From: Zhuqueibacter pondensis
Lineage (GTDB): Bacteria > Zhuqueibacterota > Zhuqueibacteria > Zhuqueibacterales > Zhuqueibacteraceae
DNA length: 64,000 bases
Reading direction: 5' to 3'
Assembly: GCA_034505955.1 (NCBI GenBank)
Contig: JAPDQK010000018.1
Span: 23,562 to 87,561, forward strand
Positions 17,422 through 25,471 of the stretch are shown here, in pieces. The notes under the pieces are model-generated. The model was given only the letters and a program-made list of their open reading frames with translations. It did not search any database and was not told where the DNA came from. Position 1 is the first letter of the stretch, and the number at the start of each line of letters is the position of its first letter. The position numbers and the translations under genes were made by a program.

Positions 17422-18210
17422 TTATTCGCCTTTAAACACAGGTGGGCGTTTTTCCAAAAACGCGGCCAATGCTTCACGCCGGTCTTTGGTGGGAATCACC
17501 CGCCGGTAGCATGCCAACTCGAGTTCCAATGCTCGGGATAACGGCTCGTCCATGCCACTTCGCAAAGCCTCTTTCGCCGCTTGCACGGCAACCGGGCCGT
17601 TGGCGGCAATCAATTTGGCATAATACAAAGCCGCATCCGCCAATTCCGTTGCGGGCACCACGCGATTCGCCACGCCGTGCGAGAGGCATTCCTGGGCATC
17701 GAACATCTGCGCGGTGGCAATCCATTCCAGCGCGCGAGCATATCCAATCAGCCGCAGCAAGCGCTGGGTACCGCCGGCACCGGGAATGATGGCCAGGGCT
17801 GTTTCGCGCAATCCCATCTGGGCAGTCTCTGACAATACACGAATGTCGGCCGCAAGCGCCAATTCCATGCCGCCACCTGCCGCAGTGCCTTGCACAGCCG
17901 CAATCACCGGCACCTTGATGTCGGCAAGGGCTTGTACCGCCTCGCGGATGCCTTGCACGACATTTTCAATTTCAGACTCCGGAATGCTTTGTCGTTCTTT
18001 GAGATCAGCGCCGGCACAAAAATGAGTCCCTTCGGCATTCAAGATGAGCACTCTAAGCTGCCGGCGCTCGACATCACGATTCGCCAGGTGCGCGGCGGCA
18101 AAAATTTCACCGACGAGCTGACGATTCAGGGCATTGACGGGCGGACGATTGAGTGTCAACCAGCCAATGTAATCTTCCACGCGATAACGGACAAACTGAA
18201 ACTCGGCCAC
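17422..18210 (-). CDS. Enoyl-CoA hydratase/isomerase family protein
   Basis: Crotonase-fold enzyme (262 residues). The oxyanion-hole segments AEGTHFCAGADLKER and VQGTAAGGGMELALAADIRV are present, as are the two catalytic Glu equivalents (GGGMELA and MGLRETALAIIPGAGGTQRL). It could hydrate methylglutaconyl-CoA or a 2-enoyl-CoA; AtuE/LiuC-like roles fit the neighbouring carboxylase and AtuA genes. The start at 18210 gives the usual MAEFQFVRYRVEDYIGWLTL N-terminus. The gene is followed by a 240-base gap before the dehydrogenase. Confidence 0.92.
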   Translation of the reverse strand: MAEFQFVRYRVEDYIGWLTLNRPPVNALNRQLVGEIFAAAHLANRDVERRQLRVLILNAEGTHFCAGADLKERQSIPESEIENVVQGIREAVQALADIKVPVIAAVQGTAAGGGMELALAADIRVLSETAQMGLRETALAIIPGAGGTQRLLRLIGYARALEWIATAQMFDAQECLSHGVANRVVPATELADAALYYAKLIAANGPVAVQAAKEALRSGMDEPLSRALELELACYRRVIPTKDRREALAAFLEKRPPVFKGE

Positions 18211-18282
18211 TATGCTCCTTTCTCACAATCGGTAAAAATAACTGGCATTCGAACTGATCAAATTATTGCATGCAAACCAGAT

Positions 18283-18660
18283 TTATCTTCGCCGGGCTTT
18301 TAGCAGTATCTCCTCAGGAATTTCAATTTCCATCTGCAGCAACCCCAGTCCATGAGTCTTGCCTTGGGCGTCGGTTTTCAAGCTTTCCGAGCCGCCACCG
18401 CCCAATGAATCCTGCAAAATAAAATTGAGCGCCAACAAGTTGGGAACTTCATAACGTACCACCGCACCTTTGCAGATCGCTTGAAAATGTCGCTGAACAC
18501 GCTCTGGTGTCAAATATTCTTGCAGCCATTCATAACCTTCACGCGTGTACGCGACAATACCAACGTTGCTGGCAGCACCTTTGTCACCACTGCGGGCGTG
18601 AGCGATTTCATGGAGGCGTATACGTTTCATCAAGTTGCGTGAGGCTTGATCCAGGATCAT
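18283..18660 (-). CDS. AtuA-like C-terminal (ferredoxin-fold) domain protein, free-standing
   Basis: A 125-residue protein matching the C-terminal domain of AtuA-type (DUF1446) proteins: RIRLHEIAHARSGDKGAASN, VGIVAYTREGYEWLQEYLTP, VRRYEVPN-like VVRYEVPNLLALNFILQDSL and GGGGSESLKTDAQGK. In many bacteria this domain is fused to the large AtuA domain; here it is a separate gene, with the large domain encoded at 20227-21594 and a GlmU-like gene between. The ATG at 18660 overlaps the stop of that gene (ATGA), so translation is coupled. A later Met (18630) is possible. Confidence 0.8.
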   Translation of the reverse strand: MILDQASRNLMKRIRLHEIAHARSGDKGAASNVGIVAYTREGYEWLQEYLTPERVQRHFQAICKGAVVRYEVPNLLALNFILQDSLGGGGSESLKTDAQGKTHGLGLLQMEIEIPEEILLKARRR

Positions 18661-20168
18661 TTCTTTTCCAACGAATGTATCGAATCCAAGCCCTCCGGCG
18701 CTGGCAGCACCCACTTGATCGGTTGCACGCTGCCATCCTTGCGAACGGTGCGCTCGACGTATTTGTATTTGAGCACTGAATGTTCGATCCAAATGTCGTC
18801 TTCAATGATCGAGCCGAAAATATAACTGGTGCCCTTGATCAGCACGTTGTTGCCGATGCGTATCGGGAACTCATCCGAGCCGGTCATGTTCACACTCGAT
18901 TCGATGCGGCAATTTTCACCGATGGTGAGGTTGCCCTTGACGATGTCACCCTGCAGAATTTCCGAATTGCGGCCGATGCGCAGGGTCTGATGCGGATAGG
19001 TGCTCAGGCTGACGTTTTCATGAATTTTGACATTCTCGCCAAGAACAATATTGCCATCCAATACGGCACGTTTTTTAATCACCACGCCTTTGTTGAGTTT
19101 GACGCCCGGACCAATCGAAACGCCTTTGCCAATTTCAATATCCAGGGGCGCGTGCGTTTTGTCCAATTCCAGAATTTGCTCAATAACTTCGTCGGCAATG
19201 AAAAAATCATCCTTGTCCTCGATCATGATGATGTCTTTCAATTGGGCATAGGCGTTTTCACGCGCGATTTTTTCCATCTCCTTGAGCACGCTTTTGTTGT
19301 TGAATCCGAGCACGGTGTTGGGATCTTTTGCGCGTGCGGCTCTGACGGTCAGGCCGTTTTTATTGAAGATGGCAATCAAATCCGTAATGTACAGCTCTTC
19401 CTGGACATTGTCCGGCTGCAGAGTTTCGATAAAGTGCATCAGCGGGCCGGACTTGAAAGCGTATACGCCGGTGTTGAACTCGCGCAGATTCAGCAGCTCC
19501 TCACGGGTGAAATTGTAGAGGCGGCGATTATATTGCACTTGATAAGATTTGTCGGGTGGCATCGCGAGAATGTCGCGATGCTCCTTGATCTCGATCACTT
19601 TGCCAAAATCATCGCCGGAGGATCTTCCCTCGGTGTCGCGCTCCGGCACCCGGATAATGCGGCCATAATAGTTTTGTTCCACATTGCCCTGATACTCTGC
19701 GGTGAGCACGATCATATCACAAGGATATTTCTCAAAATCATCGCGGAAGCCCCGAACCGCTTCACGATTCAGCAAGCCCATGTCGCCCGGGAAAACGAAA
19801 ATCGCACCGTCATAGTCAGCGACCGCAAGCGCGTGCAAACCGACTCGCACAGCATCGCCGGTGCCCCGTTGTTCGGGTTGGTAAACAAAGACGCGATGCT
19901 CGTTTTTCCCAAGTGCCTGGGCTACTTCAACAGCCTTGATGCCAACAACAATAATTTGATTGGAAGTGCCAAGACCGTCCCGCGCGGCATTCGCCACTCT
20001 GGTCACTGTCGGGATGCCCCAAATATTGTGCAGCATTTTGGATTTTTCGGAGCGAATGCGTTTGCCGTGGCCGGCAGCCAGAATCATCGCGACCAACGGA
20101 TCTTGCTTGTTGATTTGCGATGACAATGCTTCCAGTTGCGCGATAGTCTCGCGCATGCGTTCTTCCAT
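18657..20168 (-). CDS. GlmU-like NTP transferase with left-handed beta-helix
   Basis: 503 residues. After a short helical N-terminus comes a nucleotidyltransferase domain (PLVAMILAAGHGKRIRSEKS, PGDMGLLNREAV) like the uridylyltransferase half of GlmU, then a hexapeptide-repeat beta-helix (IGKGVSIGPGVKLNKGVVIK, GENCRIESSVNMTG). The C-terminal acetyltransferase residues of genuine GlmU are not evident, so it may be a sugar-1-phosphate nucleotidyltransferase. The ATG at 20168 has GAAGAGG nine bases upstream; an earlier TTG is unlikely. Its stop overlaps the AtuA C-domain gene. The metabolic reason for its position inside a split AtuA pair is unclear. Confidence 0.8.
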   Translation of the reverse strand: MEERMRETIAQLEALSSQINKQDPLVAMILAAGHGKRIRSEKSKMLHNIWGIPTVTRVANAARDGLGTSNQIIVVGIKAVEVAQALGKNEHRVFVYQPEQRGTGDAVRVGLHALAVADYDGAIFVFPGDMGLLNREAVRGFRDDFEKYPCDMIVLTAEYQGNVEQNYYGRIIRVPERDTEGRSSGDDFGKVIEIKEHRDILAMPPDKSYQVQYNRRLYNFTREELLNLREFNTGVYAFKSGPLMHFIETLQPDNVQEELYITDLIAIFNKNGLTVRAARAKDPNTVLGFNNKSVLKEMEKIARENAYAQLKDIIMIEDKDDFFIADEVIEQILELDKTHAPLDIEIGKGVSIGPGVKLNKGVVIKKRAVLDGNIVLGENVKIHENVSLSTYPHQTLRIGRNSEILQGDIVKGNLTIGENCRIESSVNMTGSDEFPIRIGNNVLIKGTSYIFGSIIEDDIWIEHSVLKYKYVERTVRKDGSVQPIKWVLPAPEGLDSIHSLEKK

Positions 20169-20226
20169 AGAGAGAGCCTCTTCGCTAAGTTGCAAGTTCT
20201 GTGACTAAATTGAGGTTCTTGATTTT

Positions 20227-21594
20227 TTAAAATTCGAGGACTTCAATATGCGGCACAATTTTTTCCTTGCCGACTAATGCCGGCCAATAAGAAATGATCT
20301 CTGTCGCCTTCGGCCGGCCACCGGCAAATCCGGTCACGCCGGGCGGGCCACTCGTCACCAAAGGGACAATCTCCATTCCGAAACGATTGACTTTTGCCTT
20401 GCTTTTGTCTTTGACCCCGATGCGCAACACGACTTCCGGAGGATCGATCTCGGGGATAATGCCTTCGTGACAAACACCGGCGCCGAGGAATTCCACACTG
20501 CGACTTTCCTCCGGGAAGATAACGCCATCCAGGGCAAGACGTTTCCAGATAATATCAGCACAGAGGCGCGCTTTGGCCAGCGCCTCCGGTCCGGAGACGG
20601 TAAGCTGGCCGACGGCTTTGTAGCCATGCTCATGGCTGATACTGACCTTGAGAAATTTTGTGGGCGCCCGGCCTTTGATGCCATGAACACGCACGCGATC
20701 CTTGCCTGCCTGCTCCAGTTGAATCGTCGTGAAATCGGCGATCACATCCGGTGTGATGTAGCTGCGGGGATCGCCCATTTCGTAAACGAGCTGCGAGGCA
20801 ACCGTGTTGATGCTGACTTGGCCGCCGGTGCCATCATGCTTGGTGATAAAAAATTCGCCGTCAGGAAACGCCTCGATGATCGGATAACCAATGCGTGCGA
20901 AATCCTCAATTTCATGCCAGTTGGTGTAATTGGCGCCGGTGCATTGTGCACCGCATTCGACGATGTGGCCAGCCACGGTGCCGGCCGCAAGCTGGTCGAA
21001 ATCTTCCGGCTTCCAGCCGAACTCGTGAATCATCGGGCCCAGCACGAGCGAAGGATCAGTGACACGACCGCAAATGACAATGTCCGCACCGCGATCCAGC
21101 GCCGCCGCGATGGGAAACGCGCCGAGATACGCATTGGCCGAAGTGATTTTGCCATCAACTGCGCTCAACGGACGCCCGTCGTCGAGATTCTTGAAGGCTT
21201 CGCCCTGTTGCTGCAGCTCTACGAGTCGTGAAAGAATATCATCTCCGGTCACCGTCGCGATTTTGATGCCGGAGAATCCGAGTTTTTTGATGACTTCTCC
21301 AACGGCGCGCATACAAGCCGGGGAATTCACACCTCCGGCGCTGGCGATGATCTTGATCCCTTTCTCCTTACAGGTTGGTAGAATCCGCTCCAGCATCGTG
21401 ATGAAATCTGTGGCATAACCGGCTTCGGGATTGCGGCGTTTGAGTTTTTGCATGATGCTCATCGTTACCTCGGCCAGATAATCGAGGGTGAGGTAGTGCA
21501 ACGGGCCTTCGCGCACCAGCCGCACCGGGCCGAGAATCGAGTCGCCCCAAAAGCCTTGACCGTTCGCGATGAGAAGGGGAATGCGGTTGTTCAT
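20227..21594 (-). CDS. AtuA-type (DUF1446) acyclic terpene utilization family protein, large domain
   Basis: A 455-residue protein beginning MNNRIPLLIANGQGFWGDSI, with family segments IKIIASAGGVNSPACMRAVG, GADIVICGRVTDPSLVLGPM, GHIVECGAQCTGANYTNW and ITKHDGTGGQVSINTVASQL. It corresponds to the large N-terminal domain of AtuA, which is needed for citronellol/geraniol breakdown in pseudomonads but whose reaction is unknown. The small C-terminal domain is encoded separately (18283-18660). The location near an acyl-CoA carboxylase beta subunit and an enoyl-CoA hydratase fits an Atu/Liu-type route. Confidence 0.88.
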   Translation of the reverse strand: MNNRIPLLIANGQGFWGDSILGPVRLVREGPLHYLTLDYLAEVTMSIMQKLKRRNPEAGYATDFITMLERILPTCKEKGIKIIASAGGVNSPACMRAVGEVIKKLGFSGIKIATVTGDDILSRLVELQQQGEAFKNLDDGRPLSAVDGKITSANAYLGAFPIAAALDRGADIVICGRVTDPSLVLGPMIHEFGWKPEDFDQLAAGTVAGHIVECGAQCTGANYTNWHEIEDFARIGYPIIEAFPDGEFFITKHDGTGGQVSINTVASQLVYEMGDPRSYITPDVIADFTTIQLEQAGKDRVRVHGIKGRAPTKFLKVSISHEHGYKAVGQLTVSGPEALAKARLCADIIWKRLALDGVIFPEESRSVEFLGAGVCHEGIIPEIDPPEVVLRIGVKDKSKAKVNRFGMEIVPLVTSGPPGVTGFAGGRPKATEIISYWPALVGKEKIVPHIEVLEF

Positions 21595-21698
21595 TGCTTT
21601 GCTTCAGATTGGTCCACTAAAAGCTTCTTTCGTGTGAAGGAGAGAATCTTATGCGCTTGTTCGACTGCGGTTTTGGCTTCGTCTTTTGAATACCAACA

Positions 21699-22142
21699 TT
21701 ATTGTTGATGGGCTTTCCCAAGTTCGTCGAGAAAGTGCACTATTTCAGCCGCAAAATCTCTCAGATCATCCAAGCGCTCCAGATGCTCATGAAAGATGCG
21801 GCCCGGATCGAGCGTCAAATAATCATGAAGCAGTACATTTCTGAAGCCGCCAATGCCGGCCAGTCGATTTGCCAATTCTTGCGAGATGATACCAGCCTTG
21901 CATAAAGTATCGATGATTTCATCATTGTCACTCGGCAGCGGCAGCGACAGCTCGGCGATAATATGGTTTCCAATATCCAATACACACTGGACAGCAATCT
22001 GCAAGGCACGTTCCGCCGCGGATTGCAGCAAATCGTCGTTATTGTAAGCTTCTTCACCACGCGCTCGGATGGTTTCGAGCTTGGCAATCGTCTCACGCAG
22101 CTTTTTGAGTCGCACGCGAATACTTTCTGGGCGGACGACCAT
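21699..22142 (-). CDS. hepT: HepT-type HEPN RNase toxin (DUF86)
   Basis: The toxin of a HepT-MntA (type VII) toxin-antitoxin module. The 147-residue helical protein carries the RNase motif Rx4HxY as FRNVLLHDY around residue 104; the Tyr is the site that MntA AMPylates in studied systems. The upstream antitoxin gene overlaps it by 50 bases (22093-22142). All key residues are intact, unlike most other toxin-antitoxin-like genes in this window. ATG at 22142. Confidence 0.9.
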   Translation of the reverse strand: MVVRPESIRVRLKKLRETIAKLETIRARGEEAYNNDDLLQSAAERALQIAVQCVLDIGNHIIAELSLPLPSDNDEIIDTLCKAGIISQELANRLAGIGGFRNVLLHDYLTLDPGRIFHEHLERLDDLRDFAAEIVHFLDELGKAHQQ

Positions 22143-22554
22143 AGATACCTCTTTTTATTTCTTCCCGAATGACATTCCACTCGAATTTGCGGCGTTGCGC
22201 CTCGTCGTGATATTTTCTGAGCGTCTCAAAAATAAACGTTACTTTTTGTGTATCATCTTTAGAGAAAATCAATTTGCCATACGCCAAAATCTCGAAGGTA
22301 AGATCAGGTGATGCATCTTGTAACGGCACGACATCCACGTCGTCACGTTGCAATAGCCTGCCAAGCTGTGACATAAGTTGGAGCCGCCGGTCGAAACGCG
22401 TGCGCCTGTTACCTGAAGGATGGAAATACACTGCCACATCGACATCGCTCAACGGCCCACTGCGTCCTTTTGCCATGCTGCCGAAGAGATAGGCAAAGGC
22501 GATGTCGGGTTCGGATTCGAGGGCATGGGAGAGTTTTTGAAGAATTTCCTGCAT
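22093..22554 (-). CDS. mntA: MntA-type nucleotidyltransferase antitoxin
   Basis: A minimal nucleotidyltransferase that adds AMP to HepT and silences it. The 153-residue protein has the GSx10DxD motif (LFGSMAKGRSGPLSDVDVAV) near residue 25 and the third acid in RDDVDVVPLQDAS. It overlaps hepT by 50 bases, the standard arrangement. Catalytic residues are intact, so the module should be functional. The C-terminal tail (RRKFEWNVIREEIKRGIYGR) is longer than in the shortest family members. Confidence 0.9.
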   Translation of the reverse strand: MQEILQKLSHALESEPDIAFAYLFGSMAKGRSGPLSDVDVAVYFHPSGNRRTRFDRRLQLMSQLGRLLQRDDVDVVPLQDASPDLTFEILAYGKLIFSKDDTQKVTFIFETLRKYHDEAQRRKFEWNVIREEIKRGIYGRPPRKYSRATQKAA

Positions 22555-22581
22555 GACATTTTTTGGTCGGGTTGCTTGTAC

Positions 22582-22790
22582 CTATGAAAAAATATGCAAA
22601 TCCTCGTGTCGAATGCCGCCGGCCTCACGAATCGGCTGCTTGCCGGCGTTCAAAATCGCTTGGAATTTGGGGAAATAAGCCAGGATCAGTCGTTCCATCT
22701 CGTCGTCATCAATGACTGACAGCAACACGGCAACTGGTTTTCGATTCCTTTCTTGAATACGAATGCTCGCTTTTCCTTTTTGTCGTTGCC
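22582..22790 (-). pseudogene. Phd-like antitoxin remnant without a start
   Basis: An open frame on minus reads KGKASIRIQERNRKPVAVLL, then SVIDDDEMERLILAYFPKFQ, AILNAGKQPIREAGGIRHED and a TAG at 22584-22582. The '...KPVAVLLS...' core and C-terminal helix resemble prevent-host-death-type antitoxins. No ATG, GTG or TTG with a ribosome-binding site precedes it; the frame runs back into the end of the carboxylase gene. It is most likely a 5'-truncated relic, sitting between the intact HepT/MntA pair and the carboxylase. No toxin partner is seen. Confidence 0.45.
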
Positions 22791-22810
22791 GTCGGGCCGA
22801 TCGGGAAATG

Positions 22811-24475
22811 CTACATCCTCATCACCCCGGTCTTGAATTCCGGGATGTCCGGATTGTTCGCGGCCATTTCCAAACCCGTGATCAGAGTTTTGCGGGTCTC
22901 GCGCGGATCGAGAATGCCATCCACCATGATGCGTGCGGCGATGAAATACGGCGAGGCTTCGTAGTTGTACTTATCAACCAACTTTTGGCGGAAGGCTTTG
23001 CGCTCGGTTTCGGATAAATCCTTCTTGGTGAGCAAAACCGTGTCTGCTGCAATGCCGCCGTCCATCACCGCCACTTTGGCGGTAGGCCAGCAAAAAATCA
23101 AACGCGGATCGTATGCCTTGCCACACATGGCATAATTGCCGGCGCCGAAACTGTTGCGAATGACGAGGGTAAATTTCGGCACGACGGAATTCGCCTGCAC
23201 ATTGACGAACTGCGCGCCATCTTGAATAATGCCGCCACTCTCCGCCTCCTTGCCCACCATGAAACCGGTGACATCATGCAAAAAGATCAGCGGAATCTTG
23301 CGCTCGTTGCAGAGCATGATAAAATGCGTGGCTTTATTGGCCGAATCGGAATAGATCACGTTGCCCATCTGGATCTGCGGTGGTTGCGGCCGGCCGAGAT
23401 AATCCGGCGGCATCTGGCGCTTCACCGGCATGCCCTGATTCGCCACCAGCCCCACGGCAAAACCGCCAAGCCGGGCGAAACACGTTACAAGAGTCGGACC
23501 ATATTCCGGTTTGAATTCTTCAAAGCGACTGCCATCCACCAACCGCGCCAGAATCTCGCGCATTTCATAAGTACCTGTGGCATTGTCTGGAAGAATGCCG
23601 AGCAATTCATCGGGATCATACTTCGGCTCTTCAGATGTCGTGCGATCAAAAGGCATGCGTGTTGCCGTGCCGAGCATGGCCATTTGGTTGCGAATGAAGT
23701 CAAAGGCTTCTTCCTCGGTGTTGAACCGGTAATCGGCAACTCCGGAGATGGCATTATGCATTTCCGCACCCCCCAGGGTTTCCATATCCACATCCTGACC
23801 GAGCGCGGCTTTCACCAGAAACGGCCCGGCCAGGAACATGCTCGAATGCTCGGTGATCATGGCCAGATCGCTGGACATGCCGGGCAAATAGGCGCCGCCG
23901 GCCACGCAAAACCCGAAGACCACAGAAATCTGCGGAATTCCCATCGCCGCCATTTTTGCATTGTTGCGGAAAATCCGGCCAAAGTGATCACGATCCGGAA
24001 AAATCTCGGCCTGGCGTTCGAGATAGACACCCGCCGAGTCCACCATATAAATGATCGGCAGGCGATTTTCCATCGCGATCTCTTGCGCGCGCAGATTTTT
24101 TTTGCAGGTAATTTCCACCCACGCGCCACTCTTCACCAGCGGGTCATTCGCAACGATCACCGCGAGCTTGCCGGAAACCCGTCCGATTTGCACAATCGTC
24201 CCTGCCGAAGGGTAGCCACCAGGAATGTCATGATACATATCCCATGCTGCAAAGAGACCGATTTCGAGAGGTTCCTGGCCGGGGTCAAGCACTCGGCGAA
24301 TCTTTTCGCGCGCCGGGTATTTGCCGCGCTTGCGCAATTTCTCCACGGCTTCGGGAGACTGTGCGACAATTTGCTTGCGACGGAGATTCAATTCACTGAG
24401 CAACTGCAGCATGTAGCCACGACGTTGTTTGTATTGTTCAGATTTGGTATCTAACTTCGACTCGAAAACCTTCAT
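22811..24475 (-). CDS. Acyl-CoA carboxylase beta (carboxyltransferase) subunit
   Basis: Transfers carboxyl from biotin to an acyl-CoA (methylcrotonoyl-, geranyl- or propionyl-CoA type). The 554-residue protein has the double crotonase fold: N-domain PIIYMVDSAGVYLERQAEIF and FGFCVAGGAYLPGMSSDLAM, C-domain IPLIFLHDVTGFMVGKEAES and IRNSFGAGNYAMCGKAYDPR. The long N-terminus with YKQRRGYMLQLLSELNLRR is typical of the MCC/GCC branch. No biotin carboxylase or biotin carrier gene is present in the window. The 336-base spread to the AtuA genes is filled by HepT/MntA and the Phd remnant. Confidence 0.9.
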   Translation of the reverse strand: MKVFESKLDTKSEQYKQRRGYMLQLLSELNLRRKQIVAQSPEAVEKLRKRGKYPAREKIRRVLDPGQEPLEIGLFAAWDMYHDIPGGYPSAGTIVQIGRVSGKLAVIVANDPLVKSGAWVEITCKKNLRAQEIAMENRLPIIYMVDSAGVYLERQAEIFPDRDHFGRIFRNNAKMAAMGIPQISVVFGFCVAGGAYLPGMSSDLAMITEHSSMFLAGPFLVKAALGQDVDMETLGGAEMHNAISGVADYRFNTEEEAFDFIRNQMAMLGTATRMPFDRTTSEEPKYDPDELLGILPDNATGTYEMREILARLVDGSRFEEFKPEYGPTLVTCFARLGGFAVGLVANQGMPVKRQMPPDYLGRPQPPQIQMGNVIYSDSANKATHFIMLCNERKIPLIFLHDVTGFMVGKEAESGGIIQDGAQFVNVQANSVVPKFTLVIRNSFGAGNYAMCGKAYDPRLIFCWPTAKVAVMDGGIAADTVLLTKKDLSETERKAFRQKLVDKYNYEASPYFIAARIMVDGILDPRETRKTLITGLEMAANNPDIPEFKTGVMRM

Positions 24476-24505
24476 GCGATGATCCGATTTCCAGTTTGAA
24501 GAGCA

Positions 24506-25435
24506 CTAAAAGAAGAGATCGTAGCCCATGCGTGTCATGGCCAAGAGAAAAAGAATCAAACCCTCGCGACGAGTGAGTTGATAGCCGGTCCGCATCATCA
24601 AAACCACCAGCGCCACCGTCGCGATGAGAGCGCCGACACTGATCAAAGCGCCGGGAGCAACGGCCATTGGAACAATGCTTGCCGAGATGCCGATGATGCC
24701 AAGTTGGTTGAATATGTCACTGCCGATGATATTGCCGATGGAAATGTCGTAACGACCCTTGCGTGCCGCCACCACGGAAGTGATGACCTCCGGCATCGAG
24801 GTTCCGGCCGCAACGATGGTTACACCGATGGTCCATTCGGACAAGCCCAAATCACGTGCGATGCGGGCTGCAGAATATACGGCAAAATGGGAACCGGTCA
24901 TGAGTGCGGCAAGGCCAACGAGAACCCAAAGCCAATCCCAAGTGCGCGGTTGCTCTTCGTGTTCCACCTCATTGACGCCGGCAACATGGCGTTGTTTAAA
25001 AAGCACCACAAGGTAGCCGGCCAGTCCGAACAGAAAAAGCATGCCCTCCCACCGGCTGATTTGAAGATCAACGATCACCAGAAGCAGAAGTAACGTGATG
25101 CCCAGTAAAATAAAGCCATCGCGAAAAACTATGATGCGAGAAGTCGCCATCGGTCGCAACAGTGCCGACATGCCCAGAATAAAGCCGAGATTGAAAATGT
25201 TCGAGCCGATCACATTGCCGATGGAAATATCGGAATGTCGCTCTACTGCCGCCATGAAGGATACCCCCAATTCCGGCAACGAGGTGCCGAAGGCAACCAC
25301 AGTGAGACCGAGAACAATTTCAGAGATGCCCAATTTCTTGGCGAGGCGAGAAACCGCATCGACCAACCAGCCGGCGCCTTTGATGACGATTGCGGTCGCG
25401 GCAACGAAAATCACGAGGTCAACAAGAGCGTTCAT
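24506..25435 (-). CDS. CaCA family sodium/calcium exchanger (YrbG-like)
   Basis: Inner-membrane antiporter with about ten hydrophobic segments in two homologous halves. The two alpha-repeats are clear: VVAFGTSLPELGVS with NVIGSNIFNLG, and VAAGTSMPEVITS with NIIGSDIFNQLG; the Glu of each TSxPE motif coordinates the cation. 309 residues, normal length; a short hydrophilic loop (VNEVEHEEQPRTW) separates the halves. recJ lies 36 bases upstream on the same strand. Confidence 0.93.
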   Translation of the reverse strand: MNALVDLVIFVAATAIVIKGAGWLVDAVSRLAKKLGISEIVLGLTVVAFGTSLPELGVSFMAAVERHSDISIGNVIGSNIFNLGFILGMSALLRPMATSRIIVFRDGFILLGITLLLLLVIVDLQISRWEGMLFLFGLAGYLVVLFKQRHVAGVNEVEHEEQPRTWDWLWVLVGLAALMTGSHFAVYSAARIARDLGLSEWTIGVTIVAAGTSMPEVITSVVAARKGRYDISIGNIIGSDIFNQLGIIGISASIVPMAVAPGALISVGALIATVALVVLMMRTGYQLTRREGLILFLLAMTRMGYDLFF

Positions 25436-25471
25436 GGAGCTGCCTCCGCAGGCGTGGCCTTGCTGATCTTT

